Origin: Lyngbya confervoides BDU141951
GTDB taxonomy: Bacteria > Cyanobacteriota > Cyanobacteriia > Thermosynechococcales > Thermosynechococcaceae
NCBI RefSeq assembly: GCF_000817775.3
Contig: NZ_JTHE03000100.1
Coordinates: 1 to 64,000 of the forward strand
Direction: 5' to 3'
Length of the DNA stretch: 64,000 nt
The notes beneath the pieces were generated by a model that saw only the letters and a list, made by a program, of their open reading frames with translations, was not told the origin of the DNA and did not search any database. Of this stretch, positions 17,241 through 28,140 are shown piece after piece (the first letter of the stretch is position 1; each line of letters begins with the position of its first letter). Both the position numbers and the translations under genes were made by a program.

Positions 17241-18716
17241 ATGTACATCGTTCAAATTGCCTCTGAATGCGCACCTGTCATTAAAGCGGGAGGTTTGGGC
17301 GATGTGGTCTACGGGTTAAGTCGTGAGGTGGAGAAAAAAGGGCACTGTGTCGAGGTAATTTTGCCCAAGTATGACTGTATGCGCTACGACCAAATCTGGG
17401 GGCTGCACGAAGCCTACCGAGATCTGTGGGTGCCCTGGAATGGGGGCGTCATCAACTGCACCGTTCACTGTGGCTGGGTGCATGGACAGCTGTGTTTCTT
17501 CATCGAGCCGCACTGTGAAGAGAACTTTTTCAATCGCGGTACCTATTACGGCGCGTTAGATGACCACATGCGCTTCGCCTTCTTCAGCAAAGCAGCCCTG
17601 GAATTTTTACTCAAGGCCAATAAGCGACCAGACGTCATCCACTGTCACGATTGGCAAACCGGTCTGGTCCCGGTTCTACTTTACGAGATCTATAAATTTC
17701 AGGGCATGGATACCCAGCGGATTTGCTACACCATTCATAACTTCAAGCATCAAGGCATTGCTGGAACCAACATTCTCTGGGCCACAGGGCTCAATCGTCC
17801 TGAATATTACTTCCATCCCGACCGACTCCAGGACAATTTCAACCCCTTTGGCCTCAACTTTATGAAGGGCGGCATTGTCTATTCCAATGCCTTCAACACC
17901 GTGTCTCCCCACCATGCCTGGGAAGCCCATAACACCGACGTGGGCTGTGGGTTAGGGGGCACCATCCACCAGCATCAGGGGAAATTTTCGGGCATTCTCA
18001 ATGGCATCAGCTACGATATGTGGAACCCCGCCGCCGACACCTTTATCCCCCAGCACTACTCCCCGGAAACCTTTGAAAAGAAAAGCGTGAATAAGCAGGC
18101 GCTGCGAGATCGTTTGCTGCTGCGAGACGAGGACAAACCCCTTGTTTGCTATGTGGGACGCCTGGACAACCAGAAAGGGGTGCACCTGGTCCATCACGCC
18201 ATCTACCATGCTCTCAATCGCGGAGCCCAGTTTGTGCTCTTGGGATCGGCCACCGAAACCTCGATTCATTCCTGGTTCTGGCATGAAAAAAATCACCTGA
18301 ATGATAATCCTGACTGCCACCTTGAACTGAGCTTTAATGAGGAGCTGGCCCATCTCATTTACGCTGGGGCAGACATCGTGGTTGTTCCTAGTAACTACGA
18401 ACCCTGTGGCCTGACCCAGGTAATTGCCCTCCGCTACGGAACGGTCCCCGTGGTACGCGGGGTGGGAGGGCTGGTCAACACGGTCTTTGACTATGACTAT
18501 GATGAAGCCCGCAGTCCCAACGAGCGCAACGGATTCGTGTTCTACCAGCAGGACAACTATGCCCTGGAAACCGCCCTCGACCGGGCCTTGGATCTGTATT
18601 ATCAAGTGCCCGAAAAATTCCAACAGTTAGCCCAGCAGGGTATGGCCTACGACTATTCCTGGAATAAGCCTGCCGATCAATATCTGGCGCTCTACGAATT
18701 TATTCGGCATCCCTAG
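17241..18716 (+). CDS. glgA: Glycogen synthase (ADP-glucose type, GlgA2-like)
   Basis: GlgA adds glucose from ADP-glucose to growing alpha-1,4-glucan chains. The 491-residue GT5 enzyme has the N-terminal ADP-glucose-binding motif KAGGLGDV (about 15-22; Lys15), then HCHDWQTGLVP and YTIHNFKHQG. The C-terminal GT-B half carries YVGRLDNQKG and the PSNYEPCGLTQ donor loop. Overall it follows the second cyanobacterial type (GlgA2), whose motif is KAGGLGDV rather than the KTGGLGDV of bacterial-like GlgA. Many cyanobacteria have both types, so another copy is likely elsewhere. It is monocistronic as far as can be seen. Confidence 0.93.
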   Translation: MYIVQIASECAPVIKAGGLGDVVYGLSREVEKKGHCVEVILPKYDCMRYDQIWGLHEAYRDLWVPWNGGVINCTVHCGWVHGQLCFFIEPHCEENFFNRGTYYGALDDHMRFAFFSKAALEFLLKANKRPDVIHCHDWQTGLVPVLLYEIYKFQGMDTQRICYTIHNFKHQGIAGTNILWATGLNRPEYYFHPDRLQDNFNPFGLNFMKGGIVYSNAFNTVSPHHAWEAHNTDVGCGLGGTIHQHQGKFSGILNGISYDMWNPAADTFIPQHYSPETFEKKSVNKQALRDRLLLRDEDKPLVCYVGRLDNQKGVHLVHHAIYHALNRGAQFVLLGSATETSIHSWFWHEKNHLNDNPDCHLELSFNEELAHLIYAGADIVVVPSNYEPCGLTQVIALRYGTVPVVRGVGGLVNTVFDYDYDEARSPNERNGFVFYQQDNYALETALDRALDLYYQVPEKFQQLAQQGMAYDYSWNKPADQYLALYEFIRHP

Positions 18717-18865
18717 CATTGGGTGAGTCCCGCCCTTGTCAGAATGGAAATTGGGAGAAATATTGTCCAGGGGCGATCGCTCTCCCCGAGGGCCACAAAT
18801 CGCCAGTACCCAGCGGGTAGAATGGAGAAGTTCGTCAATCCCACACCGACTCAGGGGGTGCCTCC

Positions 18866-19246
18866 ATGCGCGCATTTGATTCCCAATCCTTCCGGGCAAG
18901 CTTCCAAGCGTTACGCCCCTGGATTTTGACATTTGGAATCATCTGGCTCTTGGGAACTCTGGGTTTAGGTTGGCTCGTCAAGTCCTTTGTGTTCCTGATC
19001 CTGTTGCTGCTCCTGGCACCCATGATCTTGCTGATCATAGGGCGGTGGTGGCTCAGTCGAAACGTGATCCAGGCCCCTTGCCCGGTCTGCGGATTTCAAC
19101 TCACAGGATTGAGCGTTTCTCCCACTCGCTGCCCCAGCTGTAACGAAGTCCTGGAAGTGAAGGATCGTCAATTCCAGCGGGTGGCAACCCCAGGCACGAT
19201 TGATGTAGAGGTGGTGGATGTGACGGCCCAGGCAATGGACGAGTGA
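18866..19246 (+). CDS. Small membrane protein with zinc ribbon
   Basis: The 126-residue protein has two hydrophobic segments (about 18-38 and 40-60, rich in Leu/Ile). A cytoplasmic zinc-ribbon-like module follows, with paired cysteines CPVCG (about 72-76) and CPSC (about 90-93). The C-terminal tail is Val/Asp-rich. This layout is seen in conserved cyanobacterial hypotheticals of unknown function. The ATG at 18866 has no strong ribosome-binding site. It stands alone between glgA and the convergent yraN gene. Confidence 0.75.
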   Translation: MRAFDSQSFRASFQALRPWILTFGIIWLLGTLGLGWLVKSFVFLILLLLLAPMILLIIGRWWLSRNVIQAPCPVCGFQLTGLSVSPTRCPSCNEVLEVKDRQFQRVATPGTIDVEVVDVTAQAMDE

Positions 19247-19385
19247 CCTGTTCTCAGTGTTCACCGCTTAGGGGGACAGTGCCGGCTTCTTTCTCGATCC
19301 GAGGCGGGTTGAGCGTTTTTGACGAATCTGGGCAAAGATCGCAGAACCATGACAAGGTCCCCCGGGAATCCTCCGCCTTTACACC

Positions 19386-19832
19386 CTACTCGAAGGCCGC
19401 ACTGAGATAATCAAACAGGAAAAGGCGATCAGGTCCAAAGTCAACCCAGCTGCCAGGAGCCAAGTCTCGAGGCACCATGTCGGGTCGAGCAATTTGCACC
19501 AGCGCCACATCAAATCGCCCCGGCATCTGCATCAGGTCTGGAAAATCGGCCAAAAATAGCTGGGCAGCGTGTCGCAGCTTTCTTTGCTTCTGGGGGGTGA
19601 CGGCCAGCAATCCCTGGAGATCCCAGTTTTGTTGTCGCCGGGTCTTGACCTCTACAAAGGCTATTTCAAAACCGCCGCCGGACGCGGGACACTTGACCAC
19701 GAGATCTAGTTCTCCCCATCGACAGCGCCAGCGTTCAGCCAATACCCTAGATCCCTGACCTCTGAGCCATTGCGCCACCAGTTTTTCACCAATTTGGCCC
19801 ACCCCAGGGGGTTGAATAGCAGAATTTTCCAT
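19386..19832 (-). CDS. YraN/UPF0102 family nuclease-like protein
   Basis: The 148-residue protein matches the UPF0102 (YraN) family, which has a restriction-endonuclease-like fold. Visible motifs are GEKLVAQWLRGQG near the N-terminus, RWGELDLVV (the E/D core) and FVEVKTRR (about 58-66), which together make the PD-(D/E)XK-type active site. The role in the cell is not settled; the family is often near DNA-processing or ribosome genes. The usual length is about 120, so this member has a modest C-terminal addition. Cytoplasmic. Confidence 0.88.
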   Translation of the reverse strand: MENSAIQPPGVGQIGEKLVAQWLRGQGSRVLAERWRCRWGELDLVVKCPASGGGFEIAFVEVKTRRQQNWDLQGLLAVTPQKQRKLRHAAQLFLADFPDLMQMPGRFDVALVQIARPDMVPRDLAPGSWVDFGPDRLFLFDYLSAAFE

Positions 19833-19880
19833 ACCTCTAGAGTAGCGATTACAATCGCCCTTGATCGCCAGAGATACTTA

Positions 19881-19900
19881 ATCGCCATAGATCGCCATAG
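19881..19900. repeat. Short direct repeat ATCGCCATAG
   Basis: Two head-to-tail copies (19881-19890, 19891-19900), with related GATCGCCAGAG at 19863 and ATAGGTCGCGAT after. It lies in the 230-base spacer upstream of yraN, which otherwise shows nothing coding. Confidence 0.6.
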
Positions 19901-20061
19901 ATATAGGTCGCGATGGATGACAACTGCGATCGCAGGAGACCTTCAAGACCCTTGGCAGAAAATCTAATCCGCCCCTCAGCTTTTTTCACTCCCCCTCCCC
20001 TTTTTGTGAGAAATCCTTCTAGCATAGGGATGGTGGATGGCTTTTAGTTGGAAGGTTAGCT

Positions 20062-20244
20062 ATGTTTCCCTTTTGTTTTTCGAACTGCTGTGATGCTGAG
20101 AGCCGTCAGAAAGCCCGCCTGGCGCAGCTTGATTTTCTGAAATGGGTGCGGGATAGCCTGGAAACTCGACTGGCAGCAACAAATGCAGCCATTGCCTCCC
20201 TAGAGCGGCAGGTCGGTCAGGCGCCCTCTGCCCAAGACAGCTAA
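20062..20244 (+). CDS. Small hypothetical protein (60 residues)
   Basis: The product begins MFPFCFSNCCDAESRQKARL. It continues with a likely amphipathic helix, LAQLDFLKWVRDSLETRLAA, and ends in a polar tail. A good ribosome-binding site (GGAAGG, about 6 bases upstream) supports translation. The helical middle part resembles short conserved cyanobacterial proteins with the same LAQLxFLKWxRDxLE pattern. I know of no function for them. The Cys pairs near the N-terminus are unusual. It lies convergent with trmFO. Confidence 0.6.
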   Translation: MFPFCFSNCCDAESRQKARLAQLDFLKWVRDSLETRLAATNAAIASLERQVGQAPSAQDS

Positions 20245-20370
20245 GGCAAACTGGTTTGGAGCATCGGCTGGAGGAAGGATTCCCCAGTCCATGCTTCCAG
20301 CCCACCCAGACTCCAGACCAAACTCCAAGCCAATCAGCCAGAACTCACCTGGCTTTTCCCACAAGTCTCC

Positions 20371-21753
20371 TTAGAACACTGCGATGGGTCCTTGAATCCC
20401 TGGGCCAACTACTTCAGATTTCCAGGTGGTCAAACGGGCTAGGGCGCGATCGCGGTAAGCGCCATAGCGATCGCGCTTGTTCCGAATTTTTTGGGGGAGG
20501 GTAGGGATAATCCCAAAATTCGGCGGCATGGGCTGAAAATGCCGGGGAGAGGCGCTGCTAATAAATTCAAAGAGGGCACCACTCATCAACTCTGGGGGAA
20601 GCACCACCGGATCAAGCCCCAGGGCTATTCGCGCTGCGTTAGTTCCTGCGAGCCAGCCTCCAGCGGCAGCGGCCGTGTATCCTTCCGTGCCAATGAGCTG
20701 CCCTGCCCCCAGTAAGGTGGAGCGCTGCTTAAATTGCAGAGTGTTGTAGAGCAGTTGAGGAGCATTCAGAAAAGTGTTGCGGTGCATAACCCCCAGTCGA
20801 ACAAACTCGGCAGTTTCCAGACCTGGAATCATTCGAAACACCCGCTTTTGTTCGCCCCAGCGCAGATTGGTTTGAAAGCCCACCATATTCCAAAGCTGCC
20901 CAGCCTTATCCTCCTGCCGCAGCTGCACCACTGCATAGGGACGATCCCCTTGATTTTCGGGGGATCGCCAATCACCCCGGCGGGCATCAAAGATCCCCAC
21001 TGGCTTCAGGGGACCATAGCGCAGAGTGTCTTCTCCCCGCCGGGCTTGCTCCTCCACGGGTAAGCAGCCTTCAAAGAAGCGAGCCGACTCCCGATCAAAA
21101 TCCTTGAGCTCCGCCTGCTCCGCCTCACAGAGGGATTGCCAAAACGCCAAGTATTGCCCGCGTGTCATCGGACAGTTCAGGTAAGCGGCTTCCCCGCGAT
21201 CGTAGCGCGATGCGAGAAAGGCAATCTCTCGATTAATGGACTCCCCCATCACTATGGGACTAGCAGCATCAAAGAAGCTTAAATAATCCAGGCCCGTGAG
21301 GCCTCGCAGCTGATCGGACAGCACCGGACTGGTGAGCGGCCCGGTGGCCAAAACCACCACCCCTGACTCGGGAATGCACTGCACTTCTCCCCGACGCAGT
21401 TCAATCAGGGGATGGGCCGCTAGGGTCCGGGTCAAATCTTGACTAAAGGCGCCACGATCCACCGCCAGAGCCCCTCCGGCAGGCACTTGATGTTCGTCGG
21501 CTTTGCGAATCACGATGGAGCCGAGCTGACGCAGCTCTTCGTGCAGCAAGCCAGCAGCGCGATCGCTGGCCTGCGCCCCAAAGGAATTGCTGCACACCAG
21601 TTCAGCCAGATGGTCGCTATGGTGTGCGGGACTAGTATGTAGCGGTCGCATTTCGTGCAGAATAACCGCAACTCCGGCCTGGGCAATTTGCCAGGCTGCT
21701 TCCGTACCCGCCAAGCCACCGCCAATTACCTGCACCTTTTTCTGCAAAGTCAT
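20371..21753 (-). CDS. trmFO: tRNA (uracil-54-C5)-methyltransferase TrmFO
   Basis: TrmFO makes ribothymidine at position 54 of the tRNA T-loop using methylene-tetrahydrofolate and FADH2. The 460-residue protein begins with the FAD motif [16 protein letters not shown] (about 9-24). It also has [28 protein letters not shown] with the conserved Cys, and [16 protein letters not shown] near 340. Length is typical. The start ATG lies about 30 bases downstream of the rpoC2 terminator hairpin, so it has its own promoter within or next to that spacer or is reached by read-through. Confidence 0.95.
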   Translation of the reverse strand: MTLQKKVQVIGGGLAGTEAAWQIAQAGVAVILHEMRPLHTSPAHHSDHLAELVCSNSFGAQASDRAAGLLHEELRQLGSIVIRKADEHQVPAGGALAVDRGAFSQDLTRTLAAHPLIELRRGEVQCIPESGVVVLATGPLTSPVLSDQLRGLTGLDYLSFFDAASPIVMGESINREIAFLASRYDRGEAAYLNCPMTRGQYLAFWQSLCEAEQAELKDFDRESARFFEGCLPVEEQARRGEDTLRYGPLKPVGIFDARRGDWRSPENQGDRPYAVVQLRQEDKAGQLWNMVGFQTNLRWGEQKRVFRMIPGLETAEFVRLGVMHRNTFLNAPQLLYNTLQFKQRSTLLGAGQLIGTEGYTAAAAGGWLAGTNAARIALGLDPVVLPPELMSGALFEFISSASPRHFQPMPPNFGIIPTLPQKIRNKRDRYGAYRDRALARLTTWKSEVVGPGIQGPIAVF

Positions 21754-21783
21754 GACCTCTTACTGAATCGACAAATGAAAACA

Positions 21784-21809
21784 AGACCCTTTCATCATAG
21801 AAAGAGTCT
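21784..21809 (-). terminator. Terminator after rpoC2
   Basis: On the minus strand AGACTCTTTC (21800-21809) pairs with GAAAGGGTCT (21784-21793), ten pairs with one T-G wobble and a 6-base loop. A T-rich stretch TGTTTTCATT follows. It ends the rpsT-tatD-rpoBC1C2 unit about 170 bases after the rpoC2 stop. Confidence 0.7.
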
Positions 21810-21981
21810 CGTTTGTATGGCCCCTGGATCGACCAAGGATCCCCCTCGCTGAATCTTGGATGCCCTGAGGCGTGAGCTACCGCGCCAACGGACGCGGCTT
21901 CCTGTGGAGGCGCAGCATCGAACCGCTGAATTGACTCACCTATTATCTCCCGGCATAGGGCACGGGGGACGATAGGCCCTC

Positions 21982-24900
21982 CTAAAAATCCTCCTCATCG
22001 GGATCCATATCGCGATCCATGATGGGCATCGGCATGGGGTTTCCATCTTCATCCAAAATGGAGGAAGCTTCGCCATGATCGGGATAATCAGGGGCACCTT
22101 CTAAGGTTTCCTGAAGTTGACTGGCCACCTGATCGTCAATCAACGCATAGTCGTCGGGGTGACCCGTCCGATTCAGCTGAGCAGGAGGAGCCATCCCGGG
22201 CAGAGGATCCGCCAGCAAATCCTCACTGGCCAATGCCGGCAGGGAATCGCCATTCCCCATCGCACTTTCCATACTGTAATTCCGGGCCGTACGATCATCA
22301 ATCACATCCGGGCTTTCCCCAAATCCGCCCCCATCGTAGCTCCCGCCCATGTCGCCCAGTCCCGTGGACTCGTCATAGGTATTAAACCCGGTTCCCGCAG
22401 GAATCAGACGTCCAATAATCACGTTTTCCTTGAGACCACGCAGGTAATCAGACTTCCCTTCAATGGCCGCTTCAGTGAGCACGCGTGTGGTTTCCTGGAA
22501 GCTAGCCGCCGAGATAAAGCTGTCGGTGTTCAAGGATGCCTTGGTGATTCCCAACAGCACCGGTGTATATTCCGCCGGGGAGGCGCCGGTAATGGACATG
22601 GCCTCGTTCACCTGCTCCACCTGGTAGAGGTCAATGAGCTCTCCAGGAAGCATTGAGGTGTCTCCCCCATCGTCAATGCGCACCTTCGAGGTCATCTGAC
22701 GCACCACCACTTCAATGTGCTTATCGGAAATATCAATCCCCTGGGACTGATAAACCGACTGTACGCCATTGACCAGGAAGGTTTGCACCTTTTGTAAACT
22801 CAGCAAGGCCGCCTGATAATCTCCCAACTCTGCCCGGTAAACCTGGAAAGAGATGGCCAGAATATCATGGGGATTGAGGGGACCATCGGTGAGGGCTTCG
22901 CCCGCTTCAACGCGCTGCCCATCAATCACGATCGGGCTTTTGCCGGGAATCAGGGGGTAGTCTTGAATGGTGCCATCATCTTCAACCACCTTAATCTCAA
23001 TGGAGTCATCCTCGTTGTAGATGACCTGAGCCGTTCCCGATCGCTGGGCAAGAATACACATCTCCTTCGGCTTCCGAGCCTCCAGCAGCTCTTCAATTCG
23101 AGGCAATCCCTGAATGATATCGCCGGTCTTGGCTCGCTCGAAAACCAACAGGGCCAGGTTGTCCCCACGCTGCACCAGATCCCCATCTTCAATTTGCAGC
23201 ACCGCACCGGGGGAAACCAGATAGGGTCGTGCAATTCGAAGGGTCACCTGCCCGTTTTCAAGGGCCATCACCTGACCCGACTCTTCAGTGCTGATGCCCT
23301 CCGCAATCGCATCGCCAGCTCTAAGCAATTGGCCCAGTTGAACCTGGGCGGTTTGCCCCTGTAGATCCATCGAGAGGGAGTCTTCAGAGGTCACCACCAA
23401 AATGCGGCGCACCGCTTCTCCATCCTGACGAATCCCTTGCACAAGGCCCCCCTGCTTCGCAATAATGCCGGTGCGGGCCACCACTGAGCCAGGCTCAATG
23501 ACATCTCCATCTTTCACCAACAGCTTGGTTTGGGTGCTGCCCTGGGTTTGATCAGCGGCGATATCACGCCGCAATACCAGGGATTCCAGAATGACCAGCT
23601 GCAGCTTAAAGGTGGTGCAGTCCTCATCCGCATCATCGGGCATTAGCTCAATGTCTGCGGCAAGCTGGGGTGCATCGGTATGAATTTCGAGCACCAGCTG
23701 CGTCCGAACCAAGTCTAGACCGTCAACGGACTTCACCCGTTCCCCGTCCTTGTAAGGAAGCCGCTGCACCGCGCGCAAGCTAATGGATCGGCCCTCTTCA
23801 TTGACGGAGTCCTGGGAGGGCACCGAGGGTTCGTCAGGAACTTTGTACTCTATTACAGGCCGCAAAAGTGCAGCATATCCCTCTGGAGTTTCCACACATT
23901 CTAGATAGCGCAGCTCTGAAACCGTGACTCCAGGCACTGGCTCCTCACCAGGATGAACTAGGGTCTCGTTTTTCGCCAGAAGGGCCTCGGGATCATCGAC
24001 GAGATGGACATCTCCTGGTTTAACAACCACCTCACGCAGGATGTCATTTTTCTGGGTGACTTCGACAATACCAGCAGACTGGCTGAAGATATCCTTGACC
24101 ACCTCCGTGCCAGCTTCAATGTACTGGCCATCCTCCACAATGAGCAGGGAGCTGTCCTTATTCACTTCATGGGATTCTTCAGGAATCCAAAGAATTGTGC
24201 CTCCCTGCAGCACCTCGTATCCTTGCTTCGCCTTCCCTTTCTTGGCTACTTCAATGCCAGAATATTTGATAATGCCACCCGAGTTGGTGCGGTATTGATC
24301 ATCAATGAGCTCAGCGACCACTTGATTGTTTGCCACCTTCGTTCCGGGCGCAGCCTTGAGCAGGAAGCGCTGTCCTTGATGGGCTTCAATGATGTATTGA
24401 TCGCTTCCCTGGTGACTTTCCTGGCGAACCGTGGCCTTATCCAACAGCACCGAAGCGGTAATAATTTCCACTTCTCGCGCCCCTTTGGGCATTACCGGTT
24501 CTGCGAGGCGAACCACCCCCCCATGCTCCGTAACCAATTTGGTTTCGGCAAGGATATCTTCGGTTTGAATCACATCCCCATTTTTCACCATCGGCTCTGC
24601 GCCGGGAGGTAGGTTGTAGACTTCCCCGGAAAGCACCCAGATGAGACCGCCGCGCGTGGCAATACGGGTGGTATTGCCCTGGCGATCGCGCTTCTCCTCT
24701 GGCACCAGGTTAGAAAATTGCACCTGACCCGCCAAATCAGAGGCCACATCCTTGGTAGCTTTTTCCGTAGTCTTTTGAACGTTTCGACCCGTGGCCGCCA
24801 CCTCTGCTAGCATTTGGCCCTTTTTGACCGTTTCTCCCTCCGCTGCCAGCAGGGTTGAACCCTGGGTAATCTCAAAGGTTTCCTTTTCACCTTTGCCCTC

Positions 24901-26103
24901 CAGGGTTAGCTTAGAATTTGCCTCGGCAACCTGGGCATCCTCGCCGTGGCGGGTCCGAAACGGACGCAGGCGAATGTTCTTGGGATATTTAATCTTGCCC
25001 TCAAAGGGCGCACGGATTTGCCTGGCCACCTCCGAAGTAAAGACCCCCCCGGTGTGGAAGGTGCGCATGGTCAACTGCGTTCCGGGCTCACCAATGGACT
25101 GGGCAGCAATGATGCCCACGGCTTCCCCAATATCGACGGTGTGGGCATGGGCCAAACTCCAGCCATAGCAACATTGACACACGGACCGGGCTGCTTCACA
25201 GGTAAGGGGCGATCGCACCACCACCTCTTCTACCCCCGCTGCTGCAATGAGCTTGGTATCCTCTTCAGAGAGGGGCTGATTCTTGACAAGAAGCACTTCC
25301 CCTGTCTCAGGATGTAAGATGTCCTCCAAGGGCACCCGCCCCAGCAGCCGTTTGGCCAAGGGAATTAAGACGCGATCGCCATCGGTCATATTGCGAATGG
25401 GAATTCCCCGCGTGGTCCCACAGTCCGCCTCCCGGATAATGACATCCTGGGAGACATCCACCAGACGACGGGTAAGATAACCCGAGTCGGCCGTCCGCAG
25501 AGCCGTATCCACCAGCCCCTTACGTGCTCCATAGGAGGAGATAATGTATTCCGTAACCGTGAGCCCTTCCCGAAAATTAGTTTTAATGGGCAGGTCAATA
25601 ATTTCACCCTGAGGATTAGCCATCAAACCGCGCATCCCCACCAGCTGACGCACCTGGGAGAGATTGCCTCTCGCCCCCGAGAACGCCATCATGTATACCG
25701 AGTTGAGGGGATTGTTTTGACGGAAGTTTCGCACCACCTCATCTTTTAATTCCTCACTGGTGCCATTCCAGGTGTCAATCACCTTTTGGAAACGCTCCAC
25801 CTCCGTAATTTCACCGCGGGTGTAGCGATCCTCGGTCACGCGAATTTCTTCCTCAGCCGATTCCAGTAGCTTCCGCTTGCTTGGGGGAATCACCAGGTCA
25901 TCGACACTAATTGAAACACCGGCACGGGTGGCATAGCGAAAACCTAAATCCTTTAAATTGTCCGCCATTTCCGCCGTACGCGCGGTGCCATAATTACTAA
26001 AGGCCCAGGAAATCAGATCCTTTAGCGCTCCTTTATTGACAATACGGTTGCAGAAAACTGGGGGAGCCTTATCAGTTTTTGCAGCGGGTGCGAATTCAGT
26101 CAT
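21982..26103 (-). CDS. rpoC2: RNA polymerase subunit beta'' (RpoC2)
   Basis: RpoC2 is the C-terminal part of beta', separate from RpoC1 in cyanobacteria and plastids. The 1,373-residue protein starts [19 protein letters not shown]. It contains the trigger-loop region [21 protein letters not shown] (near 142-162), the zinc-binding cysteines [15 protein letters not shown], and [19 protein letters not shown] long insertion rich in repeated beta-barrel sandwich motifs, typical of cyanobacteria, follows. The conserved end of the beta' fold ([20 protein letters not shown]) lies near 1190-1210. The acidic tail ends DPDEEDF. It starts 22 bases after rpoC1. Confidence 0.97.
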   Translation of the reverse strand: MTEFAPAAKTDKAPPVFCNRIVNKGALKDLISWAFSNYGTARTAEMADNLKDLGFRYATRAGVSISVDDLVIPPSKRKLLESAEEEIRVTEDRYTRGEITEVERFQKVIDTWNGTSEELKDEVVRNFRQNNPLNSVYMMAFSGARGNLSQVRQLVGMRGLMANPQGEIIDLPIKTNFREGLTVTEYIISSYGARKGLVDTALRTADSGYLTRRLVDVSQDVIIREADCGTTRGIPIRNMTDGDRVLIPLAKRLLGRVPLEDILHPETGEVLLVKNQPLSEEDTKLIAAAGVEEVVVRSPLTCEAARSVCQCCYGWSLAHAHTVDIGEAVGIIAAQSIGEPGTQLTMRTFHTGGVFTSEVARQIRAPFEGKIKYPKNIRLRPFRTRHGEDAQVAEANSKLTLEGKGEKETFEITQGSTLLAAEGETVKKGQMLAEVAATGRNVQKTTEKATKDVASDLAGQVQFSNLVPEEKRDRQGNTTRIATRGGLIWVLSGEVYNLPPGAEPMVKNGDVIQTEDILAETKLVTEHGGVVRLAEPVMPKGAREVEIITASVLLDKATVRQESHQGSDQYIIEAHQGQRFLLKAAPGTKVANNQVVAELIDDQYRTNSGGIIKYSGIEVAKKGKAKQGYEVLQGGTILWIPEESHEVNKDSSLLIVEDGQYIEAGTEVVKDIFSQSAGIVEVTQKNDILREVVVKPGDVHLVDDPEALLAKNETLVHPGEEPVPGVTVSELRYLECVETPEGYAALLRPVIEYKVPDEPSVPSQDSVNEEGRSISLRAVQRLPYKDGERVKSVDGLDLVRTQLVLEIHTDAPQLAADIELMPDDADEDCTTFKLQLVILESLVLRRDIAADQTQGSTQTKLLVKDGDVIEPGSVVARTGIIAKQGGLVQGIRQDGEAVRRILVVTSEDSLSMDLQGQTAQVQLGQLLRAGDAIAEGISTEESGQVMALENGQVTLRIARPYLVSPGAVLQIEDGDLVQRGDNLALLVFERAKTGDIIQGLPRIEELLEARKPKEMCILAQRSGTAQVIYNEDDSIEIKVVEDDGTIQDYPLIPGKSPIVIDGQRVEAGEALTDGPLNPHDILAISFQVYRAELGDYQAALLSLQKVQTFLVNGVQSVYQSQGIDISDKHIEVVVRQMTSKVRIDDGGDTSMLPGELIDLYQVEQVNEAMSITGASPAEYTPVLLGITKASLNTDSFISAASFQETTRVLTEAAIEGKSDYLRGLKENVIIGRLIPAGTGFNTYDESTGLGDMGGSYDGGGFGESPDVIDDRTARNYSMESAMGNGDSLPALASEDLLADPLPGMAPPAQLNRTGHPDDYALIDDQVASQLQETLEGAPDYPDHGEASSILDEDGNPMPMPIMDRDMDPDEEDF

Positions 26104-26125
26104 GGGTCTCTAACTCTCCTGCAAC

Positions 26126-27997
26126 TTAACTAGCCAACGAGTTTTGAATGGTTTTGTTGTAAATAATCCGTCCGGGGGTTGTTCGCAAATACTGCGACAG
26201 CAGCACACCCTGCGCGTTTAAACGCAATCTCCGATGGGGATAGGTTTCAACCCGAGATCCATCGGCAAAGGTTTCCACCTCCGGATCCAACCCGGCGTCG
26301 TCATCCTCCACAGGGCCATCATGACGAACCCACACGTAGGCATGAAGATCCACCAGCCCCTGCTCAAAGGCCACTATGGCATCTTCAAGATTGGCAAAGT
26401 AATAACCGGACCCTCGCTGCTTCCCTGGGTTCTCAGCCGTCAGATAGTAACATCCCAACACCATGTCCTGACTCGGCGTCACAATGGGGCGTCCGGTGGC
26501 AGGAGACATGATGTTATTAGAGGCCAGCATCAGCAGCCGCGCCTCCGACTGGGCTTCAATCGAGAGGGGAACGTGCACCGCCATTTGGTCACCATCAAAG
26601 TCCGCGTTGAAGGCCGGACAAACCAGGGGATGCAGCTGAATGGCGCGTCCCTCCACCAGAATCGGTTCAAAGGCTTGAATCCCCAGACGGTGGAGAGTAG
26701 GCGCCCGGTTAAGCATGACCGGGTGCCCCTTAATCACTTCTTCCAACACATCCCAGATCACCGGATCATTACGCTGAATGAGTCGCTTGGCCGCCTTGAT
26801 GTTGTTCACCAAGTTCTGGCGAATGAGCCGATGGATCACAAAGGGTTGAAACAGCTCAATAGCCATTTCCTTAGGCAGGCCACACTGGTGGATTTTTAAT
26901 TTAGGCCCCACCACAATGACCGATCGACCAGAGTAGTCCACTCGCTTCCCTAGGAGGTTTTGGCGAAATCGCCCCTGTTTACCCTCAATAATGTCAGAGA
27001 GCGACTTAAGAGGACGATTGTTGGCCCCTACCACAGTGCGACCGCGGCGACCGTTGTCAATCAACGCATCCACCGCCTCTTGCAGCATGCGCTTTTCATT
27101 GCGCACAATAATCTCAGGAGCCAAAATCTCTTGAAGACGGGCCAAACGATTGTTGCGGTTAATCACCCGCCGATAGAGATCGTTCAGGTCGGATGTGGCA
27201 AACCGGCCCCCGTCGAGCTGCACCATAGGACGAAGGTCTGGGGGAATGACCGGAATATAGCTCAACACCATCCATTCTGGCCGGGCACCTGTCCCCACAA
27301 AGTTGTCAATCACCCGCAACCGCTTAATGAGCTTGGCCCGCTTTTGACCTTTGGCCGTAGAGATTTCCTCCCGCAGTTGTTCGGCCTCGGCCTCCAGATC
27401 AATATCGACCAGAAGCTGCTGAACCGCTTCCGCACCAATACCCACCTCAATATCCATCAAGGTGGTATCGTCACTGTAAATTTGGTCCTCAATCTCCATC
27501 CACTGATCTTCAGTCAGGAGCTGCTTATAGGACAACCCATCGTGGTTCCCGGGGTTCAGGACCACGTAGGCATTAAAATAAACCACCTGCTCCACATCGC
27601 GCAGAGGCATATCTAGAAGGGTTGCCATGTAGCTTGGAATGCCCTTGAGATACCAGACATGGGTAACCGGAGCAGCCAGTTTAATATATCCCATGCGATG
27701 ACGGCGCACCCGGGACTCGGTCACCTCAACCCCACAGCGTTCACAGACGATGCCCCGGTGCCGAACTCGCTTATATTTGCCGCAGTGACATTCCCAATCC
27801 TTCGCTGGACCAAAGATTCGCTCACAAAACAACCCATCCATTTCGGGCTTGAGAGTCCGGTAGTTAATCGTCTCGGGCTTGGTCACCTCACCCACCACCT
27901 GACCATTGGGCAGCGTGCGCTCTCCCCATTGACGAATCCGGTCGGGGGAAGCCAACCCAATTTTGACGTAATCGAATCGCTGCTCTAGCTTCGGCAT
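26126..27997 (-). CDS. rpoC1: RNA polymerase subunit gamma (RpoC1)
   Basis: RpoC1 is the N-terminal part of beta' and holds the catalytic centre. The 623-residue protein has the N-terminal zinc-binding cysteines (CHCGKYK, then CERCGVE). The absolutely conserved [12 protein letters not shown] lies near 460-471, with three Asp that chelate the catalytic magnesium. [17 protein letters not shown] also belongs to the family core. Length is normal for cyanobacteria. It sits between rpoB and rpoC2 on one transcript, with 143 bases to rpoB containing a strong hairpin. Confidence 0.97.
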   Translation of the reverse strand: MPKLEQRFDYVKIGLASPDRIRQWGERTLPNGQVVGEVTKPETINYRTLKPEMDGLFCERIFGPAKDWECHCGKYKRVRHRGIVCERCGVEVTESRVRRHRMGYIKLAAPVTHVWYLKGIPSYMATLLDMPLRDVEQVVYFNAYVVLNPGNHDGLSYKQLLTEDQWMEIEDQIYSDDTTLMDIEVGIGAEAVQQLLVDIDLEAEAEQLREEISTAKGQKRAKLIKRLRVIDNFVGTGARPEWMVLSYIPVIPPDLRPMVQLDGGRFATSDLNDLYRRVINRNNRLARLQEILAPEIIVRNEKRMLQEAVDALIDNGRRGRTVVGANNRPLKSLSDIIEGKQGRFRQNLLGKRVDYSGRSVIVVGPKLKIHQCGLPKEMAIELFQPFVIHRLIRQNLVNNIKAAKRLIQRNDPVIWDVLEEVIKGHPVMLNRAPTLHRLGIQAFEPILVEGRAIQLHPLVCPAFNADFDGDQMAVHVPLSIEAQSEARLLMLASNNIMSPATGRPIVTPSQDMVLGCYYLTAENPGKQRGSGYYFANLEDAIVAFEQGLVDLHAYVWVRHDGPVEDDDAGLDPEVETFADGSRVETYPHRRLRLNAQGVLLSQYLRTTPGRIIYNKTIQNSLAS

Positions 27998-28074
27998 CGC
28001 TTCACACTCTCTTTGATATTGCTCAATTGTTCATGCGGAGAACCGCGGGAAAACCTCAATCCTCCAGGGGGTTG

Positions 28075-28095
28075 CCCTGGCCTAGAGGGCCAGGG
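28075..28095 (-). other. Hairpin in the rpoB-rpoC1 spacer
   Basis: CCCTGGCC (28075-28082) and GGCCAGGG (28088-28095) form a perfect 8-bp GC-rich stem with a 5-base loop, 46 bases after the rpoB stop. No T-run follows on the minus strand, so it is more likely an mRNA-processing or stability element, or a partial pause site, than a full terminator. Confidence 0.5.
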
Positions 28096-28140
28096 GACAT
28101 CCCTTATTGTTCTGGGTTAGGGCTCTGGGGCCGATAGCCG

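Noticed and set aside
17952-18623. 223-codon open frame antisense to glgA
   Set aside because: It lies wholly inside a clear glycogen synthase gene and has no family features.
21820-21960. GC-rich segment after rpoC2 that might fold like a tRNA
   Set aside because: No T-loop GGTTCGAAT-type motif and no acceptor pairing; no tRNA was found anywhere in the window.
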